Positions 8,143 through 17,392 of a stretch of 64,000 bases of DNA are shown here, piece after piece. The DNA comes from Bordetella genomosp. 7 (lineage in GTDB: Bacteria > Pseudomonadota > Gammaproteobacteria > Burkholderiales > Burkholderiaceae_B): assembly GCF_002261265.1 (NCBI RefSeq), contig NZ_NEVK01000006.1:124001-188000 (forward strand). Reading direction: 5' to 3'. How positions within the stretch are numbered: the stretch's first letter is position 1; each line of letters starts with the position of its first letter. A program made the translations under genes and the position numbers. The notes below the pieces were generated by a model. The model did no database searches. It saw nothing but the letters and a program-made list of their open reading frames with translations, and had not been told where the DNA came from.

Positions 8143-9189
8143 TTGAAATACCGCAAACTCGGCCGTACCGATCTTGACGTCAGCCTGATCGGCCTGGGCA
8201 CCATGACCTGGGGCGAACAAAACACCGAAGCCGAAGCGCACCAGCAGCTTGATTACGCATTGTCGCGCGGCATCAATTTGGTGGATACCGCAGAAATGTA
8301 TCCGGTGCCGCCCAAGCCCGAAACCCAGGGCCGCACCGAAACCTACATCGGTACCTGGCTGGCCAGGACCGGCCGCCGGCAGGACATCGTGCTGGCGAGC
8401 AAGGCCGCGGGCCCCGTGCGCGACGCCAAGCGCCCCGGCCATATCCGCGACGGCAAAACCTTCCTGGATCGCAAGAACCTTACCGAAGCGCTCGACGCCA
8501 GCCTCAGGCGCCTGCAGACCGACTACCTGGATATCTACCAGCTGCATTGGCCCGATCGCACCACCGCCACGTTCGGCCGGGATTACCCCTGGGTCGACGA
8601 TGACTACACGGTGCCGGTACAGGAAACGCTGGAAGTCCTTCAGGATTTCGTGCGCGCCGGCAAAGTGCGCCACATCGGCGTATCCAATGAAACTCCCTGG
8701 GGCGTGGCGCAGTTTCTCAAGCATGCCGAGGCCCTGGGCCTGCCGCGCATCGAGAGCATCCAGAACCCGTACAGCCTGCTCAACCGCACGTATGAAAGCG
8801 GACTGTCGGAGTTCAGCCACCGCGAACAGGTCAGTCTGCTGGCGTATTCTCCCCTGGCCATGGGTGTGCTGTCGGGCAAGTATCTGGGCGGCGCACGGCC
8901 CGACAACGCACGCCTGACGCTGTTCACGCGGTTTACACGCTACAGCAATGAACGCGCCGAGGCCGCGACGCAGCAATACGTGCAGCTGGCGCGCCAGCAC
9001 GGACTGTCGCCGGTGCACCTGGCCCTGGCCTGGGTCAACCAGCAGCCTTCGGTCGCCAGCAATCTGATCGGGGCCACCACGCTCGAGCAGCTCAAGCAAA
9101 ACATCGACAGTGTCGACGTCACGCTATCGCAGGACGTGCTCGACGCCGTCGATGCCATCCACCGGCAAAACCCCAACCCGGCGCCGTAA
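8143..9189 (+). CDS. Aldo/keto reductase, Tas-like
   Basis: A 348-residue NADPH-dependent aldo/keto reductase closest in layout to E. coli Tas. The start MKYRKLGRTDLDVSLIGLGT is typical. Catalytic residues are Asp and Tyr in VDTAEMYPVP, Lys in VLASKAAGP and His in YLDIYQLHWPDR. The Tas-like insertion KPETQGRTETYIGTWL follows the catalytic Tyr. The cofactor segment GVLSGKYLGGARP and the C-terminal SNLIGATTLEQLKQNI are present. The start codon is TTG at 8143, chosen because GGGGAG lies at 8131-8136 and no in-frame ATG fits the family start. The natural substrate is unknown. Confidence 0.9.
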   Translation: MKYRKLGRTDLDVSLIGLGTMTWGEQNTEAEAHQQLDYALSRGINLVDTAEMYPVPPKPETQGRTETYIGTWLARTGRRQDIVLASKAAGPVRDAKRPGHIRDGKTFLDRKNLTEALDASLRRLQTDYLDIYQLHWPDRTTATFGRDYPWVDDDYTVPVQETLEVLQDFVRAGKVRHIGVSNETPWGVAQFLKHAEALGLPRIESIQNPYSLLNRTYESGLSEFSHREQVSLLAYSPLAMGVLSGKYLGGARPDNARLTLFTRFTRYSNERAEAATQQYVQLARQHGLSPVHLALAWVNQQPSVASNLIGATTLEQLKQNIDSVDVTLSQDVLDAVDAIHRQNPNPAP

Positions 9190-9231
9190 TCGCCACCGCC
9201 GCCAAGGCCTCGCGCGGCCGGCGTGGCGCTG

Positions 9232-9954
9232 TTATTCCACCAGCAGGTCGGCGAGCTCATCCAGGCTGCCGACCACGGCGTCCCAGTCTTGTTGCGGGTG
9301 CAGGTCGGTGGTCTGCCCAGGGCCGTGCTCGGCAGGCCGCCGGACGAAGGCGGTGCGCAACCCGCATTGCCGGGCAGCCGCCAGGTCGCCATTGTGCGCG
9401 GCCACCATGCAGATCTGCGCGGGCTGCAAGCCCAGCACTTCCGCCGTGCGCAGGTAAGCCTGCGGCGTGGGTTTGTACGCCTGCGCGACCTCGGCTCCCA
9501 GGATGGCGTCCCAGGGCAGCCCGGCACGCTTGGCCATGTCCAGCATGAGCCGTATGTTGCCGTTGGACAGCGGTGCGATGATGTAGCGCGTTTTCAGGCG
9601 CGCCAGCCCGCCCACCGAATCGGGCCAGGGGTCCAGGCGGTGCCAGGCCAGGTTCAGCGCATCGAGTTCGCTGGCAGGCACGCCGGCCGGGTCGACGCCC
9701 ACGTCGCGCAGGGCGGCTTCGAGATTCTCGCGATGCAGTACGTCCAGCCTGACGAAAGGGCGCCGGCCGCTGCTCACGGCCTGCATCGACGGCACATAAT
9801 GGCTGCGCCATCTGTCGGCAAAGTCATGGGCATCCACCCTGCCAGGCGCATGCCGCTCAAGAAATGGCGCGGCCTCGCGAGCCACGCCGTTGCGCCAATC
9901 GACCACTGTGCCGAACACATCGAATACCAGCGCCTGCACTGCATGCCATGCCAT
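9232..9954 (-). CDS. Haloacid dehalogenase, type II
   Basis: A 240-residue HAD-superfamily hydrolase of the type II 2-haloacid dehalogenase group. The nucleophile Asp is in ALVFDVFGTVVDWR, close to the N-terminus. Motif II is IIAPLSNGNIRLMLDMAKRA, the Lys follows in GAEVAQAYKPTPQAYL, and the last acidic motif region is MVAAHNGDLAAARQCGLRTA. The Arg and Asn residues expected around the halide pocket cannot be judged reliably from sequence alone, so activity could be on phosphoglycolate-like or other substrates. It follows the ABC exporter genes on the same strand, nine bases away, and may belong to that operon. Confidence 0.85.
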   Translation of the reverse strand: MAWHAVQALVFDVFGTVVDWRNGVAREAAPFLERHAPGRVDAHDFADRWRSHYVPSMQAVSSGRRPFVRLDVLHRENLEAALRDVGVDPAGVPASELDALNLAWHRLDPWPDSVGGLARLKTRYIIAPLSNGNIRLMLDMAKRAGLPWDAILGAEVAQAYKPTPQAYLRTAEVLGLQPAQICMVAAHNGDLAAARQCGLRTAFVRRPAEHGPGQTTDLHPQQDWDAVVGSLDELADLLVE

Positions 9955-9963
9955 GGCCGTCTC

Positions 9964-10725
9964 CTAGGTCTTGAGGCGATACCCCGTCTTGAAAATCCAC
10001 CGTATGGTCACCAGGCATACTGCCAGGAAGCCCAGCGTCATGCCCAGGCTGATCGCCACGTTGACGTCAGACACCCCATAAAAGCTCCAGCGAAAGCCGC
10101 TGACCAGGTACACCACCGGGTTGAATAACGTCACCGTCTGCCACACGGGGGGCAGCATGTTGATGGAGTAGAACGTGCCGCCCAGGAAGGTCAGGGGCGT
10201 AATGATCATCAGGGGGATGATCTGCAGTTTCTCGAAGCCATCGGCCCACACGCCGATGATGAACCCGAACAGGCTGAACGTCAGCGCAGTCAGCACCAGG
10301 AAGCCCAGCATCCAGACCGGATGCTCGATATGGAAATCGACGAACAGCCGCGCGGTGGCCAGCATGATCAAGCCCAGGATCACCGACTTGCTGGCAGCGG
10401 CCCCCACATAGCCGGTGACGATCTCGATGTAAGAAATCGGCGCCGAATGGATCTCGTAGATGGTGCCCGAAAACCGCGGCATGTAGATGCCGAACGACGC
10501 ATTGGCCACGCTTTGCGTCAGCAGCGACAGCATGATCATGCCGGGCACGATGAACGCCCCGTAGCTGATGCCGTCGATCTGCACCATGTGCGACCCGATG
10601 GCAGAGCCGAACACCACGAAATACAGCGCAGTGGAAATCACCGGCGAAGCCACGCTCTGCATCAGCGTGCGCCATGCGCGGGCCATTTCGAACATATAGA
10701 TGGCGCGAATAGCGTAGAAATTCAT
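9964..10725 (-). CDS. ABC-2 type transporter permease (YadH-like)
   Basis: A 253-residue integral membrane protein with six hydrophobic segments, the ABC-2 permease fold. Typical parts are the amphipathic N-terminal helix [20 protein letters not shown], the [20 protein letters not shown] segment and the [19 protein letters not shown] loop in helix 5-6. It is of the YadH type, whose E. coli counterpart pairs with the ATPase YadG. The start codon overlaps the stop of the ATPase gene (ATGA). The exported substrate is unknown; lipids, polysaccharides and drugs are all carried by this family. Confidence 0.9.
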   Translation of the reverse strand: MNFYAIRAIYMFEMARAWRTLMQSVASPVISTALYFVVFGSAIGSHMVQIDGISYGAFIVPGMIMLSLLTQSVANASFGIYMPRFSGTIYEIHSAPISYIEIVTGYVGAAASKSVILGLIMLATARLFVDFHIEHPVWMLGFLVLTALTFSLFGFIIGVWADGFEKLQIIPLMIITPLTFLGGTFYSINMLPPVWQTVTLFNPVVYLVSGFRWSFYGVSDVNVAISLGMTLGFLAVCLVTIRWIFKTGYRLKT

Positions 10726-11648
10726 GATTTGGCGCTCACCAGGCTGACAAAGATTTCCTCCAGGGAACTTTCCGACGAACTCAGGTCGTTGAACTCGATG
10801 CCTGCCTCGTCCAGTTGCCGCAGCAGCCGCGCGATCTCGCCGCCCCCCTGCTGGTTGTCGTACGTGTATACCAGCGCGTGCCCATCGTCGGACAGCTCCA
10901 GCCCATAGCCCGCCAGCCCCGCCGGCACGGCGGCCAGCGGCTCTTTCAGGGCCAGCGTCAGCTGGCGCTTGCCGAGCTTCTTCATCAACGCGTGCTTTTC
11001 TTCCACCAGGATGATCTCGCCCTTGCGTATCACGCCGATGCGGTCGGCCATTTCCTGGGCTTCTTCAATGTAGTGGGTGGTCAGGATGATGGTGACGCCG
11101 TTATCGCGCAGTTGCCGCACCATATCCCACATGCCGCGGCGCAATTCCACATCCACCCCGGCGGTGGGCTCGTCCAGGAACAGAATCTGCGGTTCGTGCG
11201 ACAGCGCCTTGGCGATCATCACCCGGCGCTTCATCCCGCCCGACAGGGCCATGATGCGGGAATCTTTCTTGTCCCAGAGAGACAAGTCCCGCAACACCTT
11301 CTCGATATAGGCCGGGTTGGCCGGCTTGCCGAACAGCCCGCGGCTGAACGTCACGGTGTTCCACACACTTTCGAACGCGTCCGTCGAGATTTCCTGGGGC
11401 ACCAGGCCGATGCGCGAGCGCGCCGCGCGGTATTCGGACACGATATCGTGCCCGTCGGCGTAGACCGTGCCCTGGCCGGGGTTGACGATGCCGCAGATGA
11501 TGCTGATAAGCGTCGTCTTGCCCGCGCCGTTGGGGCCCAGCAGCGCGAATATTTCGCCGCGGTGTATATCGAGGTTGACGTTTTTCAGGGCCTGGTGTCC
11601 CGACGCGTACGTCTTGGACAGGCCCTGCACGGAAATGACGGGCTGCAC
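10722..11648 (-). CDS. ABC transporter ATP-binding protein (YadG-like)
   Basis: A 308-residue ABC ATPase. Walker A is [10 protein letters not shown], the Q-loop is in [16 protein letters not shown], the signature is [15 protein letters not shown], Walker B is [12 protein letters not shown] and the switch His is in [12 protein letters not shown]-terminal extension of about 80 residues after the nucleotide domain is usual for YadG and NodI-like exporters. It is translationally coupled to the permease gene downstream, so the two form an exporter. The promoter probably lies in the 199 bases between 11649 and 11847, where I see no other gene. Confidence 0.92.
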   Translation of the reverse strand: MQPVISVQGLSKTYASGHQALKNVNLDIHRGEIFALLGPNGAGKTTLISIICGIVNPGQGTVYADGHDIVSEYRAARSRIGLVPQEISTDAFESVWNTVTFSRGLFGKPANPAYIEKVLRDLSLWDKKDSRIMALSGGMKRRVMIAKALSHEPQILFLDEPTAGVDVELRRGMWDMVRQLRDNGVTIILTTHYIEEAQEMADRIGVIRKGEIILVEEKHALMKKLGKRQLTLALKEPLAAVPAGLAGYGLELSDDGHALVYTYDNQQGGGEIARLLRQLDEAGIEFNDLSSSESSLEEIFVSLVSAKS

Positions 11649-11847
11649 ACGGATCTCTGCTTGACGTTGGACGTCACATTCTACTGGGTCGTTGTGCGCG
11701 GATCATTCCGCTGGCGGCACTACACTGTTCCGCCGCCCCCCGTGCGTCAGGGCGGCGTCAGGTACTGGGTGATGGACTGCGGCCACCGTCCGGCGCCGCC
11801 GCCTGGCTGTCATGCCCGGGGCTGGCGCACCCGCCCCGCAAAAGGGG

Positions 11848-12102
11848 CTAGAAGTCGTCGTCTTCTTCGGCGTCGCGCGGCGTCAGCCAGGCGGTCAGGC
11901 CGCTGGCCAGGCCGGCCATCAACCACAGTACGAAGAACGACACGGTGTAGAACTCCATGCGCGCGGGCTGCCAGCGTCCCAGCACCAGCACGTCCAGCGG
12001 GTCGATCAGGGCAAAGATCACGCCGCTGCCGACCCCCGCGGCCAGGAACGACGGCCACAGAATGCGCATGGTGACGCGCCAGCGCCGGGCGAGCATGATC
12101 AT
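11848..12102 (-). CDS. Small two-helix membrane protein at end of cco cluster
   Basis: I do not recognise this 84-residue protein. It has two clear membrane segments, about residues 13-35 (ILWPSFLAAGVGSGVIFALI) and 50-70 (FYTVSFFVLWLMAGLASGLT), joined by a short loop with VLGRWQPARME. It ends in an acidic tail, AEEDDDF. Its ATG overlaps the stop of the ccoH gene (ATGA), so it is the last, translationally coupled gene of the cbb3 oxidase operon. That position suggests a role in oxidase assembly or stability, but no known assembly motif is visible. It is not the sulfite-exporter-like protein sometimes found there. Confidence 0.75.
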   Translation of the reverse strand: MIMLARRWRVTMRILWPSFLAAGVGSGVIFALIDPLDVLVLGRWQPARMEFYTVSFFVLWLMAGLASGLTAWLTPRDAEEDDDF

Positions 12103-12323
12103 GGTTGCGCCGCCGGCCTGGAGCCGTCGGCCGCGGCGGGCACGGCGCGCTCTACCACCAGCCCGCGCTTGACGGCGCCTTCGACAATGGCCTGTCCGTC
12201 AAAGCGCGTTACTGCCAGATAGATGGTGATGATGCAGCCCACCATGGCCAGCAGCGGGCCCGCCATCAGGAACCACGGCCAGGGCTCGCGATACCAGGGC
12301 TTGGGCGATGAAGAAGTTGTCAT
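12099..12323 (-). CDS. ccoH: Short FixH/CcoH-like cbb3 assembly protein
   Basis: A 74-residue protein matching only the N-terminal part of FixH/CcoH. PWYREPWPWFLMAGPLLAMV is the FixH-type opening and membrane helix, followed by the conserved DGQAIVEG/KRGLVVER element, after which the chain ends in a disordered tail (AVPAAADGSRPAAQP). Typical FixH is about 150 residues with a periplasmic beta domain that is absent here. CcoH stabilises cbb3 oxidase and associates with the complex. The gene follows ccoG by 19 bases and overlaps the next small gene by ATGA. The start at 12321-12323 is fixed by the family match. Confidence 0.8.
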   Translation of the reverse strand: MTTSSSPKPWYREPWPWFLMAGPLLAMVGCIITIYLAVTRFDGQAIVEGAVKRGLVVERAVPAAADGSRPAAQP

Positions 12324-12342
12324 GCAAGGCTCCGGGATTGGT

Positions 12343-13860
12343 TCATTCGGGCATATAGAAGCTGGCGTTCTCGTCGCGCTGTACCGTGTTGCCGGCTCGG
12401 TCGCGTCCGCTTGCCCGCACCATGATGGGATGCGCGCCGGGCGCCGCCGCCTGCGCCGGCGCGCGGATGACCACGGGAACCAGCTTGTTGGCATAGGGCT
12501 CGAGTTCGATGGCTTGCGCGGCCTGGCGCTCGACGTGCACGTCCAGGCCCGGCAACCCGCTGGCCTGCAGCTGCAGCACCAGGCTGGATTCGGACGTATT
12601 GATCAACTGGATGCGGTACACGTTCTCGATGATGCCGCCTGGCGCTTCGCGCGCCAGCACGCCGCGGTCGCGTATGACATCGACCCGCAAGGGGTTGCGC
12701 AACGCCAGGGCGGCCACGAACGCCACCGCCAACGCCGTGATGATCGCCGCATACACCAGCACGCGCGGGCGCAGCAGGCGCGCCCTGGCCTGGCGCGGCG
12801 ACCAGCCCTGCTCCACGGCGCGCTGCGAGGCATAGCGGATCAGCCCCTGCGGATACTTCATCTTGTCCATGACCTGGTCGCAGGCGTCGATACAGGCGCC
12901 GCATCCGATGCACAGGTACTGCAATCCGTTGCGGATATCAATGCCGGTGGGGCACACCTGCACGCACAGGCTGCAGTCGACGCAGTCGCCCATGCCGGCG
13001 GACTTGTAGTCGAGCTTGCGCGACCGTCCGCCGCGCGGTTCGCCGCGCCCCTTGTCGTAGGTCACCACGAAGGTGTCGGGGTCGACCATGACGCTCTGGA
13101 AACGCGCGTACGGGCACATGTACTTGCACACCGATTCGCGCATGAACCCGGCATTGCCCCACGTGGCAAAGCCGTAGAACAGCATCCAGAACCATTGCCA
13201 CGGCCCCAGTTGCAGGGTAAGCAGATCGTGGCCCAGGCCGCGGATGGGCGCGAAGTAGCCGATGAAGGTAGAGCCCGTCCACCATGCCACCAGTATCCAG
13301 AGCGCGTGCTTGGTGAGCTTCAGGCGCAGCTTGCGCGCCGTCCAGGGAGATTCGTCCAGGCGGATGCGAGCCAGGCGGTCGCCTTCGACCTTGCGCTCGA
13401 TCCACATGAAAATTTCGGTATAGACCGTTTGCGGGCAGGCGTATCCGCAGAACAGGCGCCCCGCCACGGCGGTGAACAGGAACAGGGCCAGCGCGGATAT
13501 CACCAGCAGCACGGCCAGGTACACGACGTCTTGCGGCCACAGCACCAGCCCGAAAAGGTAGAACTTGCGCGCGCCCAGGTCGAACAGCACGGCCTGCCGG
13601 CCTTCCCATTGCAACCAGGGCAACCCGTAGAACACCAATTGCGTCAGAAGCACGAACACGACGCGCCAGCGCGCAAAAACGCCGCTGACCGAGCGCGGGT
13701 AGATCTTGCCGCGCACCTCGTTGAGCGCGACCTCGACCGCGTTGGCGCCGTTGCCCCGGTCATCGGCACGCAGGTAGGGCCGCCAGGGCGGCGCGCCGCC
13801 GTCGGCGCCCTGCTGCGACGATGAAGAGCCGGGGGCTCCCGAGGCATCGGTTACGGACAT
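12343..13860 (-). CDS. ccoG: Cytochrome c oxidase accessory protein CcoG
   Basis: A 505-residue polyferredoxin-like membrane protein (CcoG/RdxA/FixG), reported in other bacteria as a cupric reductase that feeds Cu(I) into cbb3 assembly. About five hydrophobic segments span residues 65-235, with the conserved FCGYACPQT motif at 138-146. Two 4Fe-4S sites follow: Cys 293, 296, 299, 303 and Cys 317, 320, 323, 327. The periplasmic C-terminal immunoglobulin-like FixG domain starts around residue 390. The ATG at 13860 shares one base with the ccoP stop, so it belongs to the oxidase operon. Confidence 0.95.
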   Translation of the reverse strand: MSVTDASGAPGSSSSQQGADGGAPPWRPYLRADDRGNGANAVEVALNEVRGKIYPRSVSGVFARWRVVFVLLTQLVFYGLPWLQWEGRQAVLFDLGARKFYLFGLVLWPQDVVYLAVLLVISALALFLFTAVAGRLFCGYACPQTVYTEIFMWIERKVEGDRLARIRLDESPWTARKLRLKLTKHALWILVAWWTGSTFIGYFAPIRGLGHDLLTLQLGPWQWFWMLFYGFATWGNAGFMRESVCKYMCPYARFQSVMVDPDTFVVTYDKGRGEPRGGRSRKLDYKSAGMGDCVDCSLCVQVCPTGIDIRNGLQYLCIGCGACIDACDQVMDKMKYPQGLIRYASQRAVEQGWSPRQARARLLRPRVLVYAAIITALAVAFVAALALRNPLRVDVIRDRGVLAREAPGGIIENVYRIQLINTSESSLVLQLQASGLPGLDVHVERQAAQAIELEPYANKLVPVVIRAPAQAAAPGAHPIMVRASGRDRAGNTVQRDENASFYMPE

Positions 13861-14810
13861 TACTGCTCCGTCGTTTGCGGCGCGCCGGCCTGTGCAACCG
13901 TCGCAGCGTTCGACAGGCCCCACACCCAGGCGGTCAGGATGCGGATCTGCTCGGGCGTCAGCACCGTATCGTGTGCCGGCATGATGTTGTCGCGCCCTTC
14001 CAGGATGGTCTGCACGATCGTGGCCTCGGAGCTGCCGTACAGCCAGGTGCCGTCCGTCAGGTTGGGCGCGCCCAGGGCCTGGTTGCCCTTGCCGTCCACG
14101 CCGTGGCAGGCCACACAGTAGTTGGCGTAGACACGCTGGCCGCGCAGTACCTTCAGCGGGTCGGCCGCCAGCTTGGACAGCGAACGCACATAATGCGCCG
14201 CGTCGCTGGCCGAGGCCGGGTCGATGGTGCCCTTCCAGGGGGGCATGATGCCGTGCCGGCCCTGGGCGATGGTTTGCTGTATGGCTTCGGGCGTGCCGCC
14301 ATACAGCCAATCGCCGTCGGTCAGGTTGGGAAAGCTGCGCGAGCCGCGCGCGTCCGAGCCATGACACTGCGCGCACGTGTTCAGGAACAGGCGTTCGCCG
14401 ATCTGGCGCGCGGACGCGTCGGCCGCGATGTCGGCCACCGGCATGGTGGCATAGCGTTCATACACGGGCCGCACCTGCTCGGCCAGTTGCTCCTGGTGGC
14501 GCCGCACCTCGTCCGCCGTGGTATAGCCCAGCACCCCCTGGAACATTCCCAGGCCGGGCATCAGCACCAGGTAACCCAGCGCAAACACGCACAAGAGCAG
14601 GTACATCCAGGTCCACCAGCGCGGCACCGGGTTGTTGAGTTCGGTAAGGTCTTCATCCCATACGTGGCCGGTGTCTTCCACCGCGCCTGCCGTGGGCTGG
14701 CTGCCCAGCCAGCGCCGCTGCGTGTAAAGCAGCCAGATACACCAGGCAATGCCGCCCAATGCAATGAAGGCGATGAAGTAGCCAAAGAATGCGTGGCTGA
14801 AATCGCTCAT
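13860..14810 (-). CDS. ccoP: cbb3 cytochrome c oxidase subunit III (CcoP)
   Basis: A 316-residue di-haem c-type subunit that passes electrons from soluble cytochromes to CcoO/CcoN. Two membrane helices lie near residues 8-29 and 67-86; the WDEDLTELNNPVPRWW motif between them is diagnostic of CcoP. The haem sites are CAQCH (146-150) and CVACH (232-236), with axial Met residues in the HGIMPPW and DNIMPAH segments. Its ATG overlaps the stop of ccoQ, and its stop touches the ATG of ccoG. Length is normal for the family. Confidence 0.97.
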   Translation of the reverse strand: MSDFSHAFFGYFIAFIALGGIAWCIWLLYTQRRWLGSQPTAGAVEDTGHVWDEDLTELNNPVPRWWTWMYLLLCVFALGYLVLMPGLGMFQGVLGYTTADEVRRHQEQLAEQVRPVYERYATMPVADIAADASARQIGERLFLNTCAQCHGSDARGSRSFPNLTDGDWLYGGTPEAIQQTIAQGRHGIMPPWKGTIDPASASDAAHYVRSLSKLAADPLKVLRGQRVYANYCVACHGVDGKGNQALGAPNLTDGTWLYGSSEATIVQTILEGRDNIMPAHDTVLTPEQIRILTAWVWGLSNAATVAQAGAPQTTEQ

Positions 14811-14974
14811 GGCCGCGTTGCTCCTTTTGCGGGTCCGGTTTCATCGGGCAGCGCGAACGGCAACAGCGCCGATTCTTGGTTGGCGCGCTGGCGGCCGCGC
14901 GAGTACGCCCACCAGACTATGCCCAGAAAGGTGGCCATGGAAATGGCCGTCATGATTCCTGTGATGATCAGCAT
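14807..14974 (-). CDS. ccoQ: cbb3 oxidase subunit IV (CcoQ)
   Basis: A 55-residue single-helix protein read directly from the gap between ccoO and ccoP. It begins MLIITGIMTAISMATFLGIV, continues with WWAYSRGRQRAN and ends in a soluble tail finishing KGATRP. The YSRGR(Q/K) motif just after the helix is typical of CcoQ. The ATG at 14974 is three bases from the ccoO stop, and the TGA overlaps the ccoP ATG, so the subunits are translationally coupled. CcoQ stabilises the association of CcoP with the core. Confidence 0.93.
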   Translation of the reverse strand: MLIITGIMTAISMATFLGIVWWAYSRGRQRANQESALLPFALPDETGPAKGATRP

Positions 14975-14977
14975 GGA

Positions 14978-15670
14978 TCAGTTTCCTTGTGCGCCGGCGC
15001 CCTGCCCGGCCGCCTGCCGGGCCTGCTCGGCTTCGGCCTGCCGCGCCTGGCGCAAGCCCACGCCCAGGCCCTGCAGGTAGGCGACCAGGGCGTCTTCTTC
15101 GGTCTTGCCCGCGATGTCGCCGGGCGCGGCGTCGATCTCGGTGTCGGTGTAGGGCACGCCCAGCTTGCGCAGTGCTCGCATGCGGTCTTGCACGTTCTGG
15201 CCATCGAGGCTGGCGTGCTGCAACCAAGGGTACGAGGGCATGTTCGACTCGGGCACCACCAGGCGCGGATCGCGCAGGTGAATGCGATGCCATTCATCGG
15301 AATAGCGCCCGCCCACGCGCGCGAGGTCGGGGCCGGTGCGCTTGGAGCCCCACAGGAAGGGGTAGTCGTACACGGACTCGGCCGCTTCGGAATAAGACCC
15401 ATAGCGCTGCACTTCGGCTTGCAGCATGCGCACCTGCTGCGAGTGGCAACCCACGCAGCCTTCGCGGATATAGACATCGCGGCCCATCAGGCGCAGGGCG
15501 CTGTATGGCTCGATGCCGGGCGCAGCCTGCGTGGTGGAATGCTGGAAAAACAGCGGGATGATCTGCACCAGGCCCGCGAACGACACCACCAGGATGCTGG
15601 CGATGATCATCAGGCCGATGTTCTTCTCGAGCGTCTGATGCGAAAAAAAACCGTGTTGCTTGTTGGCCAT
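14978..15670 (-). CDS. ccoO: cbb3 cytochrome c oxidase subunit II (CcoO)
   Basis: A 230-residue mono-haem subunit anchored by one N-terminal helix (about residues 18-42). The haem motif CVGCH is at 72-76 in [16 protein letters not shown]. The conserved SYSEA-type segment, [21 protein letters not shown] and [11 protein letters not shown] (axial Met) are all present. A run of eight T in codons 8-10 (Gly-Phe-Phe) is in frame. The C-terminal tail ([16 protein letters not shown]) is Ala/Gln-rich and longer than the core needs. The gene follows ccoN by ten bases. Confidence 0.97.
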   Translation of the reverse strand: MANKQHGFFSHQTLEKNIGLMIIASILVVSFAGLVQIIPLFFQHSTTQAAPGIEPYSALRLMGRDVYIREGCVGCHSQQVRMLQAEVQRYGSYSEAAESVYDYPFLWGSKRTGPDLARVGGRYSDEWHRIHLRDPRLVVPESNMPSYPWLQHASLDGQNVQDRMRALRKLGVPYTDTEIDAAPGDIAGKTEEDALVAYLQGLGVGLRQARQAEAEQARQAAGQGAGAQGN

Positions 15671-15680
15671 GGAAATCTCG

Positions 15681-17162
15681 TCAGGCGATGGCGGGAGTGG
15701 CGGCTGCAGGGCCGGCCGGCTGTTGCGGGCGGTCGGCCGGGATGGCCGGATTGACGGCGCGCTGGCCGCGCAGCGTCATCCAGACGTTCCAGGCCATGAT
15801 GACCATGCCCGACAGATACAGGGCGCCGCCGGCAAGCCGGATCAGGTAGTACGGCACCCGGGTCTTGAGCTCTTCGACAAAGCTGTAGACCAGCGTGCCG
15901 TCGGCGGCGGTATCGCGCCACATCAGGCCTTGCTGCACCCCGGCGATCCACATGGAGGCGATGTACAGCACCACGCCGATGGTGGCCACCCAGAAGTGGA
16001 GTTCGACGGCCTTGGTGCTGTGCATGGCGGTGCGGCCATACAGGCGCGGAATCAGGTAGTACAGCGACCCGAACGTGATCATCGCCACCCAGCCCAGCGC
16101 GCCGGAGTGCACGTGGCCGACTGTCCAGTCGGTGTAGTGCGACAGCGCGTTGACCGTGCGGATGGACATCATCGAGCCTTCGAACGTGGACATGCCGTAG
16201 AACGACAGCGCAGTGACCATGAACTTGAGGATAGGGTCGGTGCGCAGGCGGTGCCACGCCCCCTGCAGGGTCATGATGCCGTTGATCATGCCGCCCCAGG
16301 AAGGCGCCAGCAGAATCAGCGAGAAGGTCATGCCGAGCGACTGGGTCCAGTCGGGCAGCGAGGTGTACAGCAGGTGGTGCGGCCCGGCCCACATGTAGGT
16401 GAAGGCCAGCGCCCAGAAGTGCACGATGGACAGGCGGTACGAATAAATGGGACGCCCCGCCTGCTTGGGCACGAAGTAATACATCATGCCCAGGAAGCTG
16501 GTGGTCAGGAAAAAGCCGACCGCATTGTGCCCGTACCACCACTGCACCATGGCGTCCTGCACGCCGGCGTACGCCGAGTACGATTTCCACAACGACACCG
16601 GCATTTCGATGTTGTTGAAGATGTGCAGGATGGCAATGGTAAGGATGTAGGAGCCGAAGAACCAGTTGGCGACATAGATATGCCGCACCCGCCGCCGCAC
16701 AATCGTGCCGAAGAACACCACCGCGTAGGCCACCCACACCAGCGTGATGAGGATGTCGATGGGCCATTCGAGCTCGGCGTATTCCTTGCTGCTTGTGTAG
16801 CCCAGCGGCAGGGTGATGGCCGCCGCCACGATGACGACCTGCCAGCCCCAGAAGGTGAAGGCGGCCAGCTTGTCGCTGAACAGGCGTGCCTGACAGGTGC
16901 GCTGCACCACGTAATAAGACGTCGCGAACAGCGCGCTGCCGCCAAAGGCGAAGATCACTGCATTGGTATGCAACGGACGCAGGCGCCCGTAGCTGAGCCA
17001 GGGAATATCGAAGTTGAGCTGCGGCCATACGAGCTGCGCGGCGATCAGCACGCCGACGGCCATGCCCACTATGCCCCAGACGACCGTCATGACAGCAAAC
17101 TGCCTGACGACCTTGTAGTTGAACGCTTGGAGTCGATCGGCAGTATTACTGCTATCAATCAT
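15681..17162 (-). CDS. ccoN: cbb3 cytochrome c oxidase catalytic subunit I (CcoN)
   Basis: A 493-residue haem-copper oxidase core, twelve membrane helices, reducing O2 at the haem b3/CuB centre. Ligand-bearing segments are [13 protein letters not shown] (low-spin haem His), [13 protein letters not shown] and [15 protein letters not shown] (CuB His residues), and [14 protein letters not shown] near the haem propionates. The ATG at 17162 has GGGGGA seven bases upstream. An FNR/ANR box lies 59 bases upstream, so micro-oxic induction is expected. It is the first structural gene of ccoNOQPGH. The tail after residue 470 is Pro/Ala-rich. Confidence 0.97.
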   Translation of the reverse strand: MIDSSNTADRLQAFNYKVVRQFAVMTVVWGIVGMAVGVLIAAQLVWPQLNFDIPWLSYGRLRPLHTNAVIFAFGGSALFATSYYVVQRTCQARLFSDKLAAFTFWGWQVVIVAAAITLPLGYTSSKEYAELEWPIDILITLVWVAYAVVFFGTIVRRRVRHIYVANWFFGSYILTIAILHIFNNIEMPVSLWKSYSAYAGVQDAMVQWWYGHNAVGFFLTTSFLGMMYYFVPKQAGRPIYSYRLSIVHFWALAFTYMWAGPHHLLYTSLPDWTQSLGMTFSLILLAPSWGGMINGIMTLQGAWHRLRTDPILKFMVTALSFYGMSTFEGSMMSIRTVNALSHYTDWTVGHVHSGALGWVAMITFGSLYYLIPRLYGRTAMHSTKAVELHFWVATIGVVLYIASMWIAGVQQGLMWRDTAADGTLVYSFVEELKTRVPYYLIRLAGGALYLSGMVIMAWNVWMTLRGQRAVNPAIPADRPQQPAGPAAATPAIA

Positions 17163-17192
17163 GGTCTGTCCCCCAGTTGATACGGAGATTGA

Positions 17193-17234
17193 ATGATCCG
17201 CCGACTCGAAAACGCCCGTCTTGATTTCGATCAA
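17193..17234 (-). promoter_or_regulatory. FNR/ANR-dependent promoter of ccoNOQP
   Basis: TTGATTTCGATCAA at 17221-17234 matches the FNR/ANR consensus TTGATNNNNATCAA at every defined base. Counting 41.5 bases from its centre predicts a start at 17186. GATCAT at 17193-17198 (minus strand) sits at the corresponding -10 position, matching TATAAT at four of six bases. The leader would be about 24 nt and includes the ccoN ribosome site. This is class II activator geometry, which fits low-oxygen induction of cbb3 oxidase. Confidence 0.85.
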
Positions 17235-17248
17235 GCGTAGGACAATTC

Positions 17249-17392
17249 CTACAAATCGGGATCGCGCAAAATGGAACTGCCGGCCTCTTCGGCGTCGTCG
17301 AACTGGCCGTTGAAGATGGCCCAGCCCAGCGCGGCGCCGATGGCCAGCACAAAGACGAGCGACAGGGGCAGTAATAGATAGAGGATTGTCAT
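17249..17392 (-). CDS. ccoS: cbb3 oxidase maturation protein CcoS
   Basis: A 47-residue single-helix protein: [20 protein letters not shown] and the following residues form the membrane segment, then [18 protein letters not shown]. The GQFDD motif after the helix is the CcoS hallmark. CcoS is needed in other bacteria for insertion of haem b and copper into CcoN. Its ATG overlaps the TGA of the ccoI-position gene upstream (ATGA). The ccoN FNR box starts 14 bases beyond its stop, with no terminator visible between, so read-through into ccoN is possible. Confidence 0.94.
   Translation of the reverse strand: MTILYLLLPLSLVFVLAIGAALGWAIFNGQFDDAEEAGSSILRDPDL

Noticed and set aside
12343-14376. A possible CcoP-CcoG fusion, since the ccoG frame stays open upstream through ccoP
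   Set aside because: The upstream part is the ccoP gene read in the wrong frame. CcoP is intact in its own frame, and ccoG has a proper start at 13860.
15643-15650. A8/T8 run in the 5' end of ccoO as a slippage switch
   Set aside because: It codes Gly-Phe-Phe in the normal CcoO N-terminus, and the subunit is complete.
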